Shown: positions 16,228 through 25,795, counted from the first letter of the stretch. The stretch: DNA of 64,000 nt from Halomicroarcula saliterrae (GCF_031624395.1 NZ_JAMQON010000001.1:558001-622000), one strand, 5' to 3'. The notes: a model not told the origin generated them from the sequence alone. Translations and numbers: made by a program.

Positions 16228-17205
16228 CTACTCGTGTCCCGAAACCGGCACCGGCTGGTATGGCTCCTCCAGATACGCGACGTCGCTGTCGGCGAGGTCG
16301 ATATCGAGCGCTGCGACGGCGTCTTCGAGGTGCTGAACGCTCGTGGTGCCGACGATGGGGGCGTCGACCCACTCTTTGTCTAGCAACCACGCCAGCGCTA
16401 TCTGGGCCATCGTGGCGTCGTACTCGTCGGCCAGTTCCTCGACGCGTTCGTTGACCTCGCGGCCGCCGCCGGCGAAGTAGGGGTGCTCGCGGGCGTAGTC
16501 GTCGGTCTGCCCTCGCGTCGTCGCCTCGAACTCCTCGTGCGGTCGGGCGAGGTAGCCGCGGGCCAGCGGGCTCCACGGCACGACGCCGATACCCTCCCGC
16601 GCACAGAGCGGCAGCATCTCGCGTTCCTCCTCACGGTAGAGCAGATTGTAGTGGTTCTGCATCGTCTGGAACCGTTCGAGCCCCTGCAGGTCGCTCACCC
16701 GCAGGGACTCGGCGAACTGGTAGGTCCACATCGAGGAGGCCCCGACGTAACGGCTCTGGCCCCGCCGGACGATGTCGTCGAGTGCTCGCAGGGTCTCCTC
16801 GATGGGCGTGTCGTAATCCCAGCGGTGAATCTGGTAGAGGTCGACGGTGTCCATCCCCAGTCGGTCGAGGGAGTTCGACACCGCCTGTTCCATCGTTTTC
16901 CGGGAGAGCCCCCCGGAGTTGGGGTCGTCCTCGTCCATCTGGAAGTACCCCTTCGTCGCCACCACCTGACTGTCGCGGTCGTAGTCCCCGAGCACGTTCC
17001 CCACGACGCGCTCTGACTCGCCCATCGAGTACATGTTCGCGGTATCGAAGAAGTTGATACCCAGGTCGATGGCCCGTTCGATGATGTCGCGGCTCTCGTC
17101 CTCGTCTAACACCCAGTCGCGCCACTCCGAGGTGCCAAAGCTCATACAGCCGAGACAGATGCGGCTGACCTCCACGCCGGTCGAACCGAGTGTGGTGTAC
17201 TCCAT
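16228..17205 (-). CDS. Aldo/keto reductase
   Basis: The 325-residue NAD(P)H-dependent oxidoreductase has a TIM-barrel pattern and the complete catalytic tetrad: Asp and Tyr in FFDTANMYS (about residues 50-58), Lys in VATKGY and His in YQIHRWD. A C-terminal cofactor motif IVGTTS lies near 287. It resembles the YdhF/YajO/AKR11-13 type acting on small aldehydes and ketones. The substrate cannot be predicted. Its stop lies at the edge of the hairpin cluster, which may serve as its 3' end. Confidence 0.9.
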   Translation of the reverse strand: MEYTTLGSTGVEVSRICLGCMSFGTSEWRDWVLDEDESRDIIERAIDLGINFFDTANMYSMGESERVVGNVLGDYDRDSQVVATKGYFQMDEDDPNSGGLSRKTMEQAVSNSLDRLGMDTVDLYQIHRWDYDTPIEETLRALDDIVRRGQSRYVGASSMWTYQFAESLRVSDLQGLERFQTMQNHYNLLYREEEREMLPLCAREGIGVVPWSPLARGYLARPHEEFEATTRGQTDDYAREHPYFAGGGREVNERVEELADEYDATMAQIALAWLLDKEWVDAPIVGTTSVQHLEDAVAALDIDLADSDVAYLEEPYQPVPVSGHE

Positions 17206-17282
17206 GGTCCAAAAGCGGCTGCCGCGGAGAAAAAACTACAGTCCGACGACGGCGTACGGGACTACCTCCCCGGACAGGCGGC

Positions 17283-17858
17283 TCACTCGCCGGACAGGTC
17301 CGGTATCGGCAACCGTAGCTCCCCGGTGAGGCGGTAGTCGGTAGCCAGCAACCCGTCGTCGGTCAGGCCGACCGTCGCGTCTATCGCGAGTTCAGACGCG
17401 GGGTCCCGGGGCCTGACGAGGAAGTCGAGCGTGCTGATCGTCTCGTCTGCGAGGTCGTCCAGGTCGGTGACCTCGACCAGTATTCCCGGCCGCTGGTCGG
17501 GATACGACAGTGTCACCGACGGCGGTGGCGAGCTGTCGCCTTCTACCGGCGCGACGAGCGCTATTTCCGTCGACGAGCTGGTCTCGGGCAGCCACAGCCT
17601 GAGCGAAACCGTGTTCACTCTCGTCCCGTCTCGGTGCGGAATCTCGGTCGAGAGGGCGAGTGTGTCTCCACTCACCCGCGCGGAGACACCGAACGCACAG
17701 ATAAACTCACCGTCGACGCTCCACTCCAGCACGCGTTCGCCGGGCTCCGAGTCCGTCGACGGGTCCGACAGCTCTGTCGGCCCACCGAGTCCGCCACAGC
17801 CGGCGACACCGGCACAGCCCGCACTCGCGACGAGCCCGAGCCACTTGCGTCGGTCCAT
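17283..17858 (-). CDS. Predicted Tat lipoprotein of unknown function
   Basis: This is 191 residues from the ATG at 17858. The N-terminus MDRRKWLGLVASAG is a twin-arginine-like signal, followed by the lipobox AGVAGC. After a Ser/Asp/Glu linker the rest is a predicted all-beta domain rich in Thr, Leu and Asp. Haloarchaeal lipoproteins of this kind face the outside of the cell. No family is recognised. It lies 58 nt downstream of the NatB-type permease on the same strand and could belong to that operon. Confidence 0.7.
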   Translation of the reverse strand: MDRRKWLGLVASAGCAGVAGCGGLGGPTELSDPSTDSEPGERVLEWSVDGEFICAFGVSARVSGDTLALSTEIPHRDGTRVNTVSLRLWLPETSSSTEIALVAPVEGDSSPPPSVTLSYPDQRPGILVEVTDLDDLADETISTLDFLVRPRDPASELAIDATVGLTDDGLLATDYRLTGELRLPIPDLSGE

Positions 17859-17916
17859 ACGGACCACACAGGTGTCGGTCCCAAAACGCTCCCGGCCCGT
17901 CGCGGACCGACGGGGG

Positions 17917-19002
17917 TCAGAACGCGCTGGCGTCGACGCTCCCGACGTACTTCCGGGCCGCTGCGTAGCCGAGAAGGGCCACCGCCAGCGTGCCCCAGAC
18001 GGTCGCGTAGGTCGACAGCGTCGGGCTGTCGACGGCGAGTTTGGCGACCGTCGTCGCCGGATGCTCGGGCAGCACCACCGCGGCACCGAACACCACGAGC
18101 GTCAGCACCGAGTACAGCAGCTGTGCGGGCCGGCGTTTGCCGGTGGCGACGCCCAGCACGACGCCGATGGTGACGACCAGCGCCGCGACGGCGGTGACGA
18201 ACAGGAGGATGACGGAGACGTTCGCCACGCGGATGCCGTTGACCGACAGCAGCAGTATCCACAGCAGCGACTGGGCCGGCGCGAGCAGCGCCATCCCGAG
18301 GGCCTTCCCGTCGACGATGTCGAGCAGGGAGACGGGCGCGACGCGCAGCAGCTCCAGCGTTCCGCGCTCCATCTCCTCGGTGATGGTGTCGACGGCCACC
18401 GACCCGCTGATGAACGCCGGGAGGAAGAGGAGGAGCGGAATCAACACCGTGTAGGTGAACCCGAAGTAGGGGCTGGCGCTGATCTCCGGCGGGAGCGGGA
18501 CGGGGTCGTTCTCCAGCGAGCCGGTCCGCTCGAAGCGCTCCTGGCGCTCCAGCGTTTCGAGCACTCGCCGGACGTTGACGACGATGAGCGTAGAGCGGAT
18601 GGAGCCCTCGGGGATGCGAGCCGTCACCTCGATTCGCTCCCCACCGTCCTCGCCCGGGACGTATCTGGCGTTCAACAGGGCGTCGGCGCGGCGCTGCTCG
18701 AACGCGAGCTGTGCCGTCTCCGGCTCTTCGTACGCCGTGGTCGCGGCGCTCTCGTGTTCGGCGGCCGCTTCGAGCAGCTCGTCGCGGGCGTCGCCGGTGA
18801 CGGCCATCTCGACCTCGCCGGTCGAGACGGAGCCGGGGTCGTACAGCGAGGTCAGCCCGACCACGAGAAACGAGGAGAAGCCGGCCACGAACAGCTGGAT
18901 GAGCAGGGCCAGCACGATGGTCTTCTCCCGGGAGAGCGAGCGCACGTCCCTGCGGGCGACGACGAGCCGGGGGTCCCGATACCACGGGCGGTCGTCACGC
19001 AA
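17917..19002 (-). CDS. ABC-2 type permease, NatB-like
   Basis: The 361-residue protein has one N-terminal helix (about residues 28-50), a large extracellular domain of about 130 residues, and five or six C-terminal helices. The cytoplasmic segment TITEEMERGTLELLRVAPVSLLDIVDGK is the classic ABC-2 coupling region. This is the NatB/YhaP topology. It overlaps the preceding permease-protease gene by 8 nt and is the last ABC component of a three-gene operon. Confidence 0.85.
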   Translation of the reverse strand: MRDDRPWYRDPRLVVARRDVRSLSREKTIVLALLIQLFVAGFSSFLVVGLTSLYDPGSVSTGEVEMAVTGDARDELLEAAAEHESAATTAYEEPETAQLAFEQRRADALLNARYVPGEDGGERIEVTARIPEGSIRSTLIVVNVRRVLETLERQERFERTGSLENDPVPLPPEISASPYFGFTYTVLIPLLLFLPAFISGSVAVDTITEEMERGTLELLRVAPVSLLDIVDGKALGMALLAPAQSLLWILLLSVNGIRVANVSVILLFVTAVAALVVTIGVVLGVATGKRRPAQLLYSVLTLVVFGAAVVLPEHPATTVAKLAVDSPTLSTYATVWGTLAVALLGYAAARKYVGSVDASAF

Positions 19003-20869
19003 GGGCGCTCACCACCGTGAGGTTGTAGCCGAAGTGAACGACGACCGCCACCCCGACGCCGGCGACGTAGGGCCAGCGACCCCGCCGGGCGCCCACCGAG
19101 GAGATAGCGGCGGTCACCGCGTGCAAGGCGAGCGGGGCGAAGAGAAACAGGAGCGCGACGGCCCACAGCGGGACGCCGGCCGGCGGCGTCGCCCCCTGGA
19201 CGGCGGCGTTCCCGATCGGGAGGCTCTCCAGGTCGGAGAGCCGGACGATCAGCAGCCCCTTCTCGGCGATAAAGAAGCCCAGCCCGGAGAGCGCGCCCAG
19301 TCCGATAGCCGACCGGAGCGTCCGCTCGTACCGTGCGTGTGCGTAGCCGGCGTAGATGTGGAGGCTCTTGCCGAGTTCCTCGACCACGGCGACGACGCCC
19401 AACACGAGGACGATGCCCAGTGACTGGTTCGTCCCGAAGACGTTCAGCGTCACGGAGTCCAGCACGAACAGGAACGCGATAGCGACCAGTTCGGCGACGA
19501 TGACGAACGGGATGAGCAGGGCGCTCATCTTCAGCGCGCTCCGTCGCGTCTTGATGCGACCCGCGAGCGCGTCGAGCACCTTCAGCGGAATCGAGCGCTG
19601 CGTGAACATGTCCTCCTCGCGGTACAGGCCCGCGCCCAGCCCGAACAGCACTAGCGCGGTCACCAGCGGCGGAATCGTCGAGAACGCGAACTCGCCGAGC
19701 GTTATCGGCCGGCCCGTGAGGTCCATCACGACCAGCGTCAGCGGCGAGATGAGCGCGATGGGCGTCACGTCGGTGAAGATGGCGGGCACGAAGGCATAGG
19801 AGGTCAGCGTCACCGTGATGGTGACGGTGACGAAGGTCAGTTCCTTGAACGAGCGGGCGAACATCGCGCCACAGAACGTCGCCGAGAGGAACAGCAGCGC
19901 GATGGGCAACACCGCGAGGACGGCTATCGGGCTCCCGCTCGGGGCGACGCCCGAAAAGCGCAACAGGGCGGTGATTGCCGTCGCGACTCCCATCGCGCCG
20001 AGGAAGTACGGGAGCGTCTTCCCGCCGATGATGTCACCGCGCGAGGCGGGCGTGACGAGCAGCAGTTCGCCGCGGCGGTTCAGCCGCTCCGAGAGCATCG
20101 AGGAGCCGTAGGCCTGGATGACGAAGTTCATCGGCACGATGTAGAGGAAGGCGAGCACGAGCGACTCGAACGGGAACGGCGGCGAGATATCGCCCGGCGT
20201 CCCGCCCTGCACGTCGCCGGTGAGCCGGGCGCCGATGCCGCCGAGGCTCGCCCCGCCACCGCCGGCGGGGGTGGCTGCCTGGCCGTCCGTCCCGCCCGCA
20301 CCGCCGGCCTCGGTCCCACCGGTGCCGTCCGCTCCCGCTGACGGCGTCGTCTCGCTGCCCCCGTCGGTCGTCGTGCCGTCACCCCCGTCGGCGGTGCGGG
20401 TGTCCAGCGGGCTCGTCCCGTTTTGCTCCTGATAGACGAGCGTCACCGACACCGGGAACGCCGCGGTCTGGTTGGCCTCGCGGGCCAGGGTGCGGTCGTT
20501 GTACGATTCGGCGCTCCCGCGGAAGGCTTCGAGCGCCGCGGCCTGCTTCCCGGTCTCCGGGGCGCCGACCAGCCCGGTCCCGTAGAAGGTGAGGTCCTGG
20601 TCGCCCCGCCGGAGCGCCTTCGGATCGGGTTCTTGGGCGCGGAAGCTGGGGTCCGCGTCGGCCACCGCGTAGTACGGGCTCGACTCCTCGACGCCGACGC
20701 GGTAGATGTCAGCCTCCAGCCCGGAGCCGCTCCCGCTGGCCGCGACGGCCGCGACGCTCCCCATCGCGAGGATAGCCAGGACCATCACGACGATGGTCTG
20801 TTTGTCCACGCCACCCGCGTTCTTGGTCACCTCCCACTTCGCGACTCGCAGCAGCTTCGACGGCTGCAT
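18995..20869 (-). CDS. Fusion of an ABC-2 permease with a PrsW-type intramembrane metalloprotease
   Basis: In this 624-residue protein, residues 1-420 form a NatB-like permease. The N-terminal helix is followed by an external domain with a Gly/Ala/Thr-rich linker (about 150-205), then the coupling segment SSMLSERLNRRGELLLVTPASR and about six helices. Residues about 450-624 form a second multi-helix domain with PrsW motifs: EELGK at 497-501, an FIAEK glutamate near 535, His583, and a terminal HFGYN with His612 and Asn616. PrsW enzymes cleave anti-sigma factors in bacteria. Archaea have no sigma factors of that type, so the substrate here is unknown. It sits between the ATPase gene (stop adjoining) and the second permease. 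Confidence 0.82.
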   Translation of the reverse strand: MQPSKLLRVAKWEVTKNAGGVDKQTIVVMVLAILAMGSVAAVAASGSGSGLEADIYRVGVEESSPYYAVADADPSFRAQEPDPKALRRGDQDLTFYGTGLVGAPETGKQAAALEAFRGSAESYNDRTLAREANQTAAFPVSVTLVYQEQNGTSPLDTRTADGGDGTTTDGGSETTPSAGADGTGGTEAGGAGGTDGQAATPAGGGGASLGGIGARLTGDVQGGTPGDISPPFPFESLVLAFLYIVPMNFVIQAYGSSMLSERLNRRGELLLVTPASRGDIIGGKTLPYFLGAMGVATAITALLRFSGVAPSGSPIAVLAVLPIALLFLSATFCGAMFARSFKELTFVTVTITVTLTSYAFVPAIFTDVTPIALISPLTLVVMDLTGRPITLGEFAFSTIPPLVTALVLFGLGAGLYREEDMFTQRSIPLKVLDALAGRIKTRRSALKMSALLIPFVIVAELVAIAFLFVLDSVTLNVFGTNQSLGIVLVLGVVAVVEELGKSLHIYAGYAHARYERTLRSAIGLGALSGLGFFIAEKGLLIVRLSDLESLPIGNAAVQGATPPAGVPLWAVALLFLFAPLALHAVTAAISSVGARRGRWPYVAGVGVAVVVHFGYNLTVVSALA

Positions 20870-21772
20870 CTACTCGGCGTCCTCCCCGACGTAGCGCGTC
20901 CCGCGGGTGCCGGCCTCGGCCACGTTCAGGAACACCTCTTCGAGACTGGACTCCTCGGTTCGGATATCGACCACCCGCCCGCCCGCGCTCTCCGCGGCGG
21001 TGCGGGTCGCCTCGACGGCGTCCATGCTCTCGACGACCCGCCGGTAGTTGCCGTTCTCCTTGACCGCGTCCGGCACGTCGACAGTGGTGTAGACGGTGTA
21101 GCGCGTCTCGCCGTATTCGGCCTGCAGTTCGTCGAGGTCGCCCCGGGCGACTATCTGTCCCTCGTTCATGATGGCGACCCGGTCACAGATCGACTCGACG
21201 TGAAAGAGGTTGTGCGCGGAGAAGACGATGGTTTTGCCCTCTTCTGCGAGCTGTTCGGTGAACTCGATGACGTAGTTGGTCGTCAGGGGGTCCAGCCCGG
21301 AGGCGGGCTCGTCGTAGATGAGCACGTCCGGGTCGTTGATGAGCGAGCGGGCGATGGCGACTTTCCGTTTCATCCCCTTCGACATGTCGCCGAGTTTGCG
21401 CTCCCTGTGTTCGAGCTGGAGCTCGTCCAGCGTCTCGTGCATCCGCTCGTCGGCCACGTCGCCGGGCACGTCGTAGAGGTCCGCGAAGAACTGCAGATAC
21501 GAGATGGGCGTCATCTCCTCGTACAACGGTGACTCCTCGGGGAGGAAGCCGAGCTGCTGGCGCATCTCCGTCGTCTCGGTGTCGAGACCGGCTATCTCGG
21601 CGGTGCCCCCCGTCGGTTCGAGCAGCCCCGCGAGCATCTTCAGGGTCGTCGTTTTCCCGGCCCCGTTGGGACCGATGACCCCGAACACCTCGCCCTGGTC
21701 GACCGAGAACGTGCTCCCCTCAACGGCGAGGAAGTCGCCGTACTCCTTGCGAAGGTCGCGGGCTTCGATCAT
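20870..21772 (-). CDS. ABC transporter ATPase, NatA-like
   Basis: The 300-residue ATPase has Walker A GPNGAGKTT at residues 34-42, signature MSKGMKRK, Walker B VLIYDEP and switch His in FSAHN. A C-terminal extension of about 80 residues is typical of NatA/YhaQ exporters. It opens a three-gene operon with the two permeases, and its stop directly adjoins the next ATG. A TATA-like AAAGTATA lies at about 21801-21810, roughly 30 nt upstream of the start, consistent with a leaderless mRNA. Related systems extrude sodium or antimicrobial compounds; the substrate is not known here. Confidence 0.92.
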   Translation of the reverse strand: MIEARDLRKEYGDFLAVEGSTFSVDQGEVFGVIGPNGAGKTTTLKMLAGLLEPTGGTAEIAGLDTETTEMRQQLGFLPEESPLYEEMTPISYLQFFADLYDVPGDVADERMHETLDELQLEHRERKLGDMSKGMKRKVAIARSLINDPDVLIYDEPASGLDPLTTNYVIEFTEQLAEEGKTIVFSAHNLFHVESICDRVAIMNEGQIVARGDLDELQAEYGETRYTVYTTVDVPDAVKENGNYRRVVESMDAVEATRTAAESAGGRVVDIRTEESSLEEVFLNVAEAGTRGTRYVGEDAE

Positions 21773-22142
21773 CTGGCAAGCGATTATGACCGGACTAACC
21801 TATACTTTGGTACCGTTCTATCCGTTCTGATAATACTTCGCTCGCTCGTCGGGACCACCTACGCCCCGAACGGACGCCCGATGGTCGCCGGCTCGTCGCG
21901 GCTCCGGTCGAGACCGTCCGGCTCCCTTCGAGATACCGTCGTGTGAGAACTACCGGTGGACGTGGCCCGACGCCGCGCCACCGGACATTTCGCGGCGGCC
22001 CACCCTGCCGGCGCCGTCGTCGGGTTCGAGCTCCCGCCCGCCGCTGTCGGCTACGTGCCCGTGTGCCAGCGGGCCTGTGGACACGTCGGCGCGCTCGCCG
22101 GCCGCTCCGCTGGCCAACGTGAACAGTTGAGACCGTCGAGAA
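21773..22142. other. Intergenic region with the NatA operon promoter; no gene recognised
   Basis: About 370 bp. The only clear element is the TATA-like sequence at 21801-21810 serving the ABC operon. Open frames exist on both strands, but their composition (many Arg, Ala, Pro; no domain) and lack of a promoter do not support a gene. I see no repeat or RNA. Confidence 0.5.
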
Positions 22143-22379
22143 CTACTGCTTGGCGACTCTCGCGTCAGATACCTGGTGGATGTCGTCGTCGATACCGCTC
22201 CCGTCGCAGTCGTCGTTCGGGCATCGATAGTGCCATCCGTCCTCCGTCGCCGCCCGCTCGGTGAACCGACCGCCGCACTCGTCGCAATACAGCTGGCCCG
22301 CAGAGCACGTATCGAGGTGGAGTTCGAGCTGCAGTTCCGTGCTGAACGTCCGCTTGCAGTTCCGGCAGGTGTGGGGCAT
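22143..22379 (-). CDS. Small two-module zinc-finger protein
   Basis: The 78-residue protein has two metal sites. The first, near the N-terminus, is Cys5, Cys8, His21 and Cys25, a C2HC finger with a classical finger spacing. The second has YCDEC near residue 31 and RCPNDDC near 52, a zinc ribbon. Proteins of this kind are common among haloarchaeal microproteins and may bind nucleic acid or partner proteins. A TATA-like GCTATAAGGG at about 22404-22413 precedes the ATG at leaderless spacing. It is predicted to be cytoplasmic. Confidence 0.85.
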   Translation of the reverse strand: MPHTCRNCKRTFSTELQLELHLDTCSAGQLYCDECGGRFTERAATEDGWHYRCPNDDCDGSGIDDDIHQVSDARVAKQ

Positions 22380-22540
22380 ACCAGAATGTTCATATTCCGC
22401 CCTTATAGCTACACCGGAACGTTCAGAACGCCGTCCCGGACCGCGAGAAACGCTTTGTTATCGGCACGGTTGCATCAACTCCGCCCAGTTCTCGGGCGGC
22501 AACTGCATCCGGGATACCGGTTCGGTTACCCTACCCGTGG

Positions 22541-23539
22541 TCACGTGGGCCTGACATCGAACCTTGCGCCGCCCGCGTCGCTCTCGCCGGCGACGATATC
22601 CCAGCCGTGAGCCGTCGCGACGCTGGCGGCGACGAACAGGCCATAGCCCTCGCCGTCGCGGGCCGTCCCGTACCCCTGCTCGAACACCCGCTCGTACTCA
22701 CCGTCCGGGATGCCCGGGCCGTCGTCGGCGACGTAGAAGCCACGCTCCGTGCTCCCGACGGTGACGGTCACGTCGTCCCCGGCGTGGGTCAGAGCGTTCT
22801 CGAAGAGCCGTTCGAGGACGAGATGCAGGCAGTCGGGGTCGGCCTCGACGGTCTCTGTCACCTCGACGCGAAGCTGTGTCGCCCGGCCCCCCAGCTCCGA
22901 CCACACCTGACTCACCATCTCGGCCAGGTCGACGGTCTCGACGCCCTCGATGGGGCCGGCGACCGTCGCGACCGTCGACAGCTCCGCGAGCAGGGACTCC
23001 ACCCGCTCCACGGAGCGCTGGATGGCGTCGCTGTGGGGTCCGTCGTCGTCCAGCAGTTCGAGGCGGCCGGTGACGACGTTCAGCGGGTTCTTCGCGTCGT
23101 GGGCGAGCGCCCCGACGATCGTCTTCCAGCGCTCGGCCTGGACGGCCCCGTCCATCGCCGGCGTCCTGACGTGGGCCCGGATGCGAGCGCCGAGCTCGCC
23201 GGCCCGGTCGTCAGTCCACGCCGCGAGGTACTCCGTGACACCGGCCGACAGCGCCCGCTCGACGCGCTCGGGGGCCACGCGCTCGCTGACCAGCAAGACG
23301 GGCAGGGTCCACCCGTCGGCTCGGACTCGCCTGAACGTCTCGATACCGTCGTGTTCCGGCGGGCTGTCGACGACGACGAGCGCGTCGGCGTCGGCTACAC
23401 CGTCTCCCAGCAGCTCACCGGCGGCGACGGCGACGGCTTCGAGTCCGGTTGCTGCCTCTAGCGTCGCCGCCAGCGACCCCATGTCGGCGGCGTCCACCCC
23501 TGTCACTATCACGTGCCGGTCTGGGTCCCATCCACTCAT
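22541..23539 (-). CDS. Soluble sensor histidine kinase with receiver-like N-terminus
   Basis: The 332-residue protein has an N-terminal receiver-like domain (residues 8-125) that keeps an Asp at about 58 but lacks the usual conserved Lys near the end. A HisKA-type segment follows with the phospho-acceptor His147 in LAHDAKNPLN. The HATPase domain has an N-box ENALTHA, DDGPGIP and GYGLFVA. No membrane helix is present, so it senses a cytoplasmic signal or partner. A TATA-like TTCTTTACCC at 23561-23570 gives a leaderless start. No response regulator is adjacent. Confidence 0.87.
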   Translation of the reverse strand: MSGWDPDRHVIVTGVDAADMGSLAATLEAATGLEAVAVAAGELLGDGVADADALVVVDSPPEHDGIETFRRVRADGWTLPVLLVSERVAPERVERALSAGVTEYLAAWTDDRAGELGARIRAHVRTPAMDGAVQAERWKTIVGALAHDAKNPLNVVTGRLELLDDDGPHSDAIQRSVERVESLLAELSTVATVAGPIEGVETVDLAEMVSQVWSELGGRATQLRVEVTETVEADPDCLHLVLERLFENALTHAGDDVTVTVGSTERGFYVADDGPGIPDGEYERVFEQGYGTARDGEGYGLFVAASVATAHGWDIVAGESDAGGARFDVRPT

Positions 23540-23595
23540 TCCCTTACCAATTAGAAACCTGGGTAAAGAATCCGTCGGCCGGACAGAGGGGGTCT

Positions 23596-23774
23596 TCGGC
23601 GGCTCTGCTCGCTGGCCGGATACAACCGGCCAGCGGGCGCCGTCTCTTTATAGCAATACGTCGGCGGCTCTGCTCGCTGGCCGGATACAACCGGCCAGCG
23701 GGCGCCGTCTGTTTATAGCAATACGTCGGCGGCTCTGCTCGCTGGCCGGATACAACCGGCCAGCGGGCGCCGCC
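23596..23774. repeat. Three tandem 65-bp units, each with a 10-bp perfect hairpin
   Basis: Units start at 23596, 23661 and 23726, a period of 65 bp. The first two differ by one base over the full length; the third ends after the hairpin where it meets the sucD stop codon. Each contains CGCTGGCCGG and CCGGCCAGCG separated by a 6-nt loop (ATACAA on plus, TTGTAT on minus). The complete units also carry a minus-strand TATA-like GCTATAAA. The array fills nearly all of the gap between sucD and the histidine kinase start. Confidence 0.9.
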
Positions 23775-23777
23775 GAC

Positions 23778-24650
23778 CTATAGTAGGTCTTCCACGTGTT
23801 CGGCTACCTCTTCAGGGGTGTCGCCGACCGCGACGCCGTTGTCTTCCAGTGCCGATATCTTCGACTCGGCGGTGCCCGTCCCCGACCCGGAGACGATGGC
23901 GCCGGCGTGGCCCATCCGCTTGCCCGGCGGCGCGGTCCGTCCGGCGATGAAGCCGGCGACCGGCGTGTCCATGTGCTCGCCGATGTAGCGGGCGGCCTCC
24001 TCCTCGTCCTCGCCGCCGATTTCACCGCACATGGCGACGACGTGGGTGTCGGGGTCGGCCTCGAACAGTTCGAGGGCGTCGACGAAGTCCGTCCCGATGA
24101 TGGGGTCGCCGCCGATACCGATGGCCGTCGACTGGCCGAGACCGCGCTCGGTGAGGTTGTCGACGACCTGGTAGGTCAGCGTCCCCGACCGGGAGACCAG
24201 ACCGACGTTGCCCGACGAGAAGATGTTGCCCGGCAGGATGCCGAGCTTGGCGACGCCCGGCGTGATGAGACCGGGACAGTTGGGACCGACCAGATGCGTG
24301 TCGGTCTCCTGTAGCTTGCGGTAGACGCGAGCCATGTCCTGGGTCGGGATGCCCTCGGTGATGGCGACGACGAGGTCCACGCCGGAGGCGTCGAGCGCCT
24401 CGAAGCACGCGTCACCGGCGAAGGCCGGCGGCACGAACACGACGGAGGCGTTGGCGTCCTCCTCGCGGGCCGCCTGCTCGACGGTGTCGTACACCGGCAC
24501 GCCGGCGACCTCCTGCCCGCCCTTGCCCGGCACCGCGCCGGCGACGACGTTGGTGCCGTAGTCGAGCATCTGTTCGGTGTGGAACTTCCCTTCGCCGCCG
24601 GTGATTCCCTGTACAACGACCCGTGTGTCTTCGTCGACTAGAACGCTCAT
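23778..24650 (-). CDS. sucD: Succinyl-CoA ligase (ADP-forming) alpha subunit
   Basis: This 290-residue subunit has an N-terminal CoA-binding Rossmann domain ([13 protein letters not shown], residues 16-28) and a ligase domain containing [16 protein letters not shown] with the catalytic histidine near 246. It interconverts succinyl-CoA and succinate with ATP in the TCA cycle. The ATG overlaps the sucC stop by 4 nt. The 65-bp tandem hairpin array begins at its stop codon and may process or stabilise the 3' end. Confidence 0.97.
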   Translation of the reverse strand: MSVLVDEDTRVVVQGITGGEGKFHTEQMLDYGTNVVAGAVPGKGGQEVAGVPVYDTVEQAAREEDANASVVFVPPAFAGDACFEALDASGVDLVVAITEGIPTQDMARVYRKLQETDTHLVGPNCPGLITPGVAKLGILPGNIFSSGNVGLVSRSGTLTYQVVDNLTERGLGQSTAIGIGGDPIIGTDFVDALELFEADPDTHVVAMCGEIGGEDEEEAARYIGEHMDTPVAGFIAGRTAPPGKRMGHAGAIVSGSGTGTAESKISALEDNGVAVGDTPEEVAEHVEDLL

Positions 24651-25795
24651 TCTTCTTCCTCCTCCGCGTAGCTGACCGCCCGCTGGACGGCGTCCTCCAG
24701 CGTGTGTTCGACCGTCACGAGGTCTTTGTTCAGAATCTCCATGCCCTCCTCGGCGTTGGTCCCGGCCAGCCTGACGGTGACGGGCTTGGGAATCTCGTCG
24801 AACTGCTCCAGGGCCTGATTGATGCCGTTTGCCACCTCGTCGCCGCGGGTGATACCCCCGAAGATGTTGAAGACGACCGAATCGACGTTGTCGTCGGAGA
24901 ACACCATATCGAGCGCGTTGGCGATGCGGTCGGCCTTCGCGCCGCCGCCGACGTCGAGGAAGTTCGCGGGCTCGCCGCCGTAGTAGTCCACGAGGTCGAG
25001 CGTCGTCATCACGAGGCCCGCACCGTTGCCGATGATGCCGACGTTCCCCGAGAGGCGGACGTAGTCGAAGCCGTACTCGTCGGCCTTCTGTTCGAGCGCG
25101 TCGCCCTCACTCGCCTCCTCGCCCATCTCGGCGAGCTCCGGCTGTCGGAACAGCGCGTCGCCGTCGATGTTCATGACGGCGTCGGCCGCGACCACGTCGC
25201 CGTCGCTCGTAATCATCAGGGGGTTGACCTCGACGTCGGCGCCGTCGCGGTCGTCCCAGAGCTGGTACAGCGTGCCCAGCACGCTCGCCACGTCGTTGGC
25301 GACCTCGCGGTCGACACCGGCGTCGTAGACGGCCTTGCGGGCCTGGAACGGGTGCATCCCGAAGGCGGGGTCGATGTGTTCCCGCGCGATGGCCTCGGGG
25401 GTCTCCTCGGCGACCGATTCGATGTCGACGCCGCCTTTCGTCGACACCATGGCGACGGGCCGGCCCTCGCCGCGGTCCATCGTCACGCCGACGTACAGTT
25501 CGTTGACGAAGTCGACGGCCTCCTCTACGAGCACCTTCGAGACGTGGAACCCTTTGAGGTCCATCCCGAGGATGGACTCTGCGGCCTCGCGCGCCTCGTC
25601 GGCGTCGTCGACGAGTTTGATGCCGCCGGCCTTCCCGCGGCCGCCGACGTGTACCTGTGCCTTGATAGCGACCGGATAGCCGATATCCTCGGCCGCGTCG
25701 ACGGCGTCGTCGACTGTCTCGGCCAACGTGGACGCGGGTGTGGGGACGCCCGCGTCGGCGAAGACCTGTTTCGCCTGGTATTCATGCAATCGCAT
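24647..25795 (-). CDS. sucC: Succinyl-CoA ligase (ADP-forming) beta subunit
   Basis: The 382-residue ATP-grasp subunit begins [20 protein letters not shown], the standard family start. It has the nucleotide-binding region [17 protein letters not shown] near residues 45-61 and the glycine-rich signature [13 protein letters not shown] near 315. It is the first gene of the sucCD operon, with sucD overlapping. The TATA box at 25822-25830 predicts a leaderless mRNA starting at the ATG. Confidence 0.97.
   Translation of the reverse strand: MRLHEYQAKQVFADAGVPTPASTLAETVDDAVDAAEDIGYPVAIKAQVHVGGRGKAGGIKLVDDADEAREAAESILGMDLKGFHVSKVLVEEAVDFVNELYVGVTMDRGEGRPVAMVSTKGGVDIESVAEETPEAIAREHIDPAFGMHPFQARKAVYDAGVDREVANDVASVLGTLYQLWDDRDGADVEVNPLMITSDGDVVAADAVMNIDGDALFRQPELAEMGEEASEGDALEQKADEYGFDYVRLSGNVGIIGNGAGLVMTTLDLVDYYGGEPANFLDVGGGAKADRIANALDMVFSDDNVDSVVFNIFGGITRGDEVANGINQALEQFDEIPKPVTVRLAGTNAEEGMEILNKDLVTVEHTLEDAVQRAVSYAEEEEE

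Noticed and set aside
21956-22264. Plus-strand open frame in the gap upstream of the NatA operon
   Set aside because: No TATA at suitable spacing, no domain, and it runs into the antisense of the zinc-finger gene.
23596-23774. CRISPR-like array
   Set aside because: The units are directly adjacent and identical along their whole length. There are no unique spacers and no cas genes.
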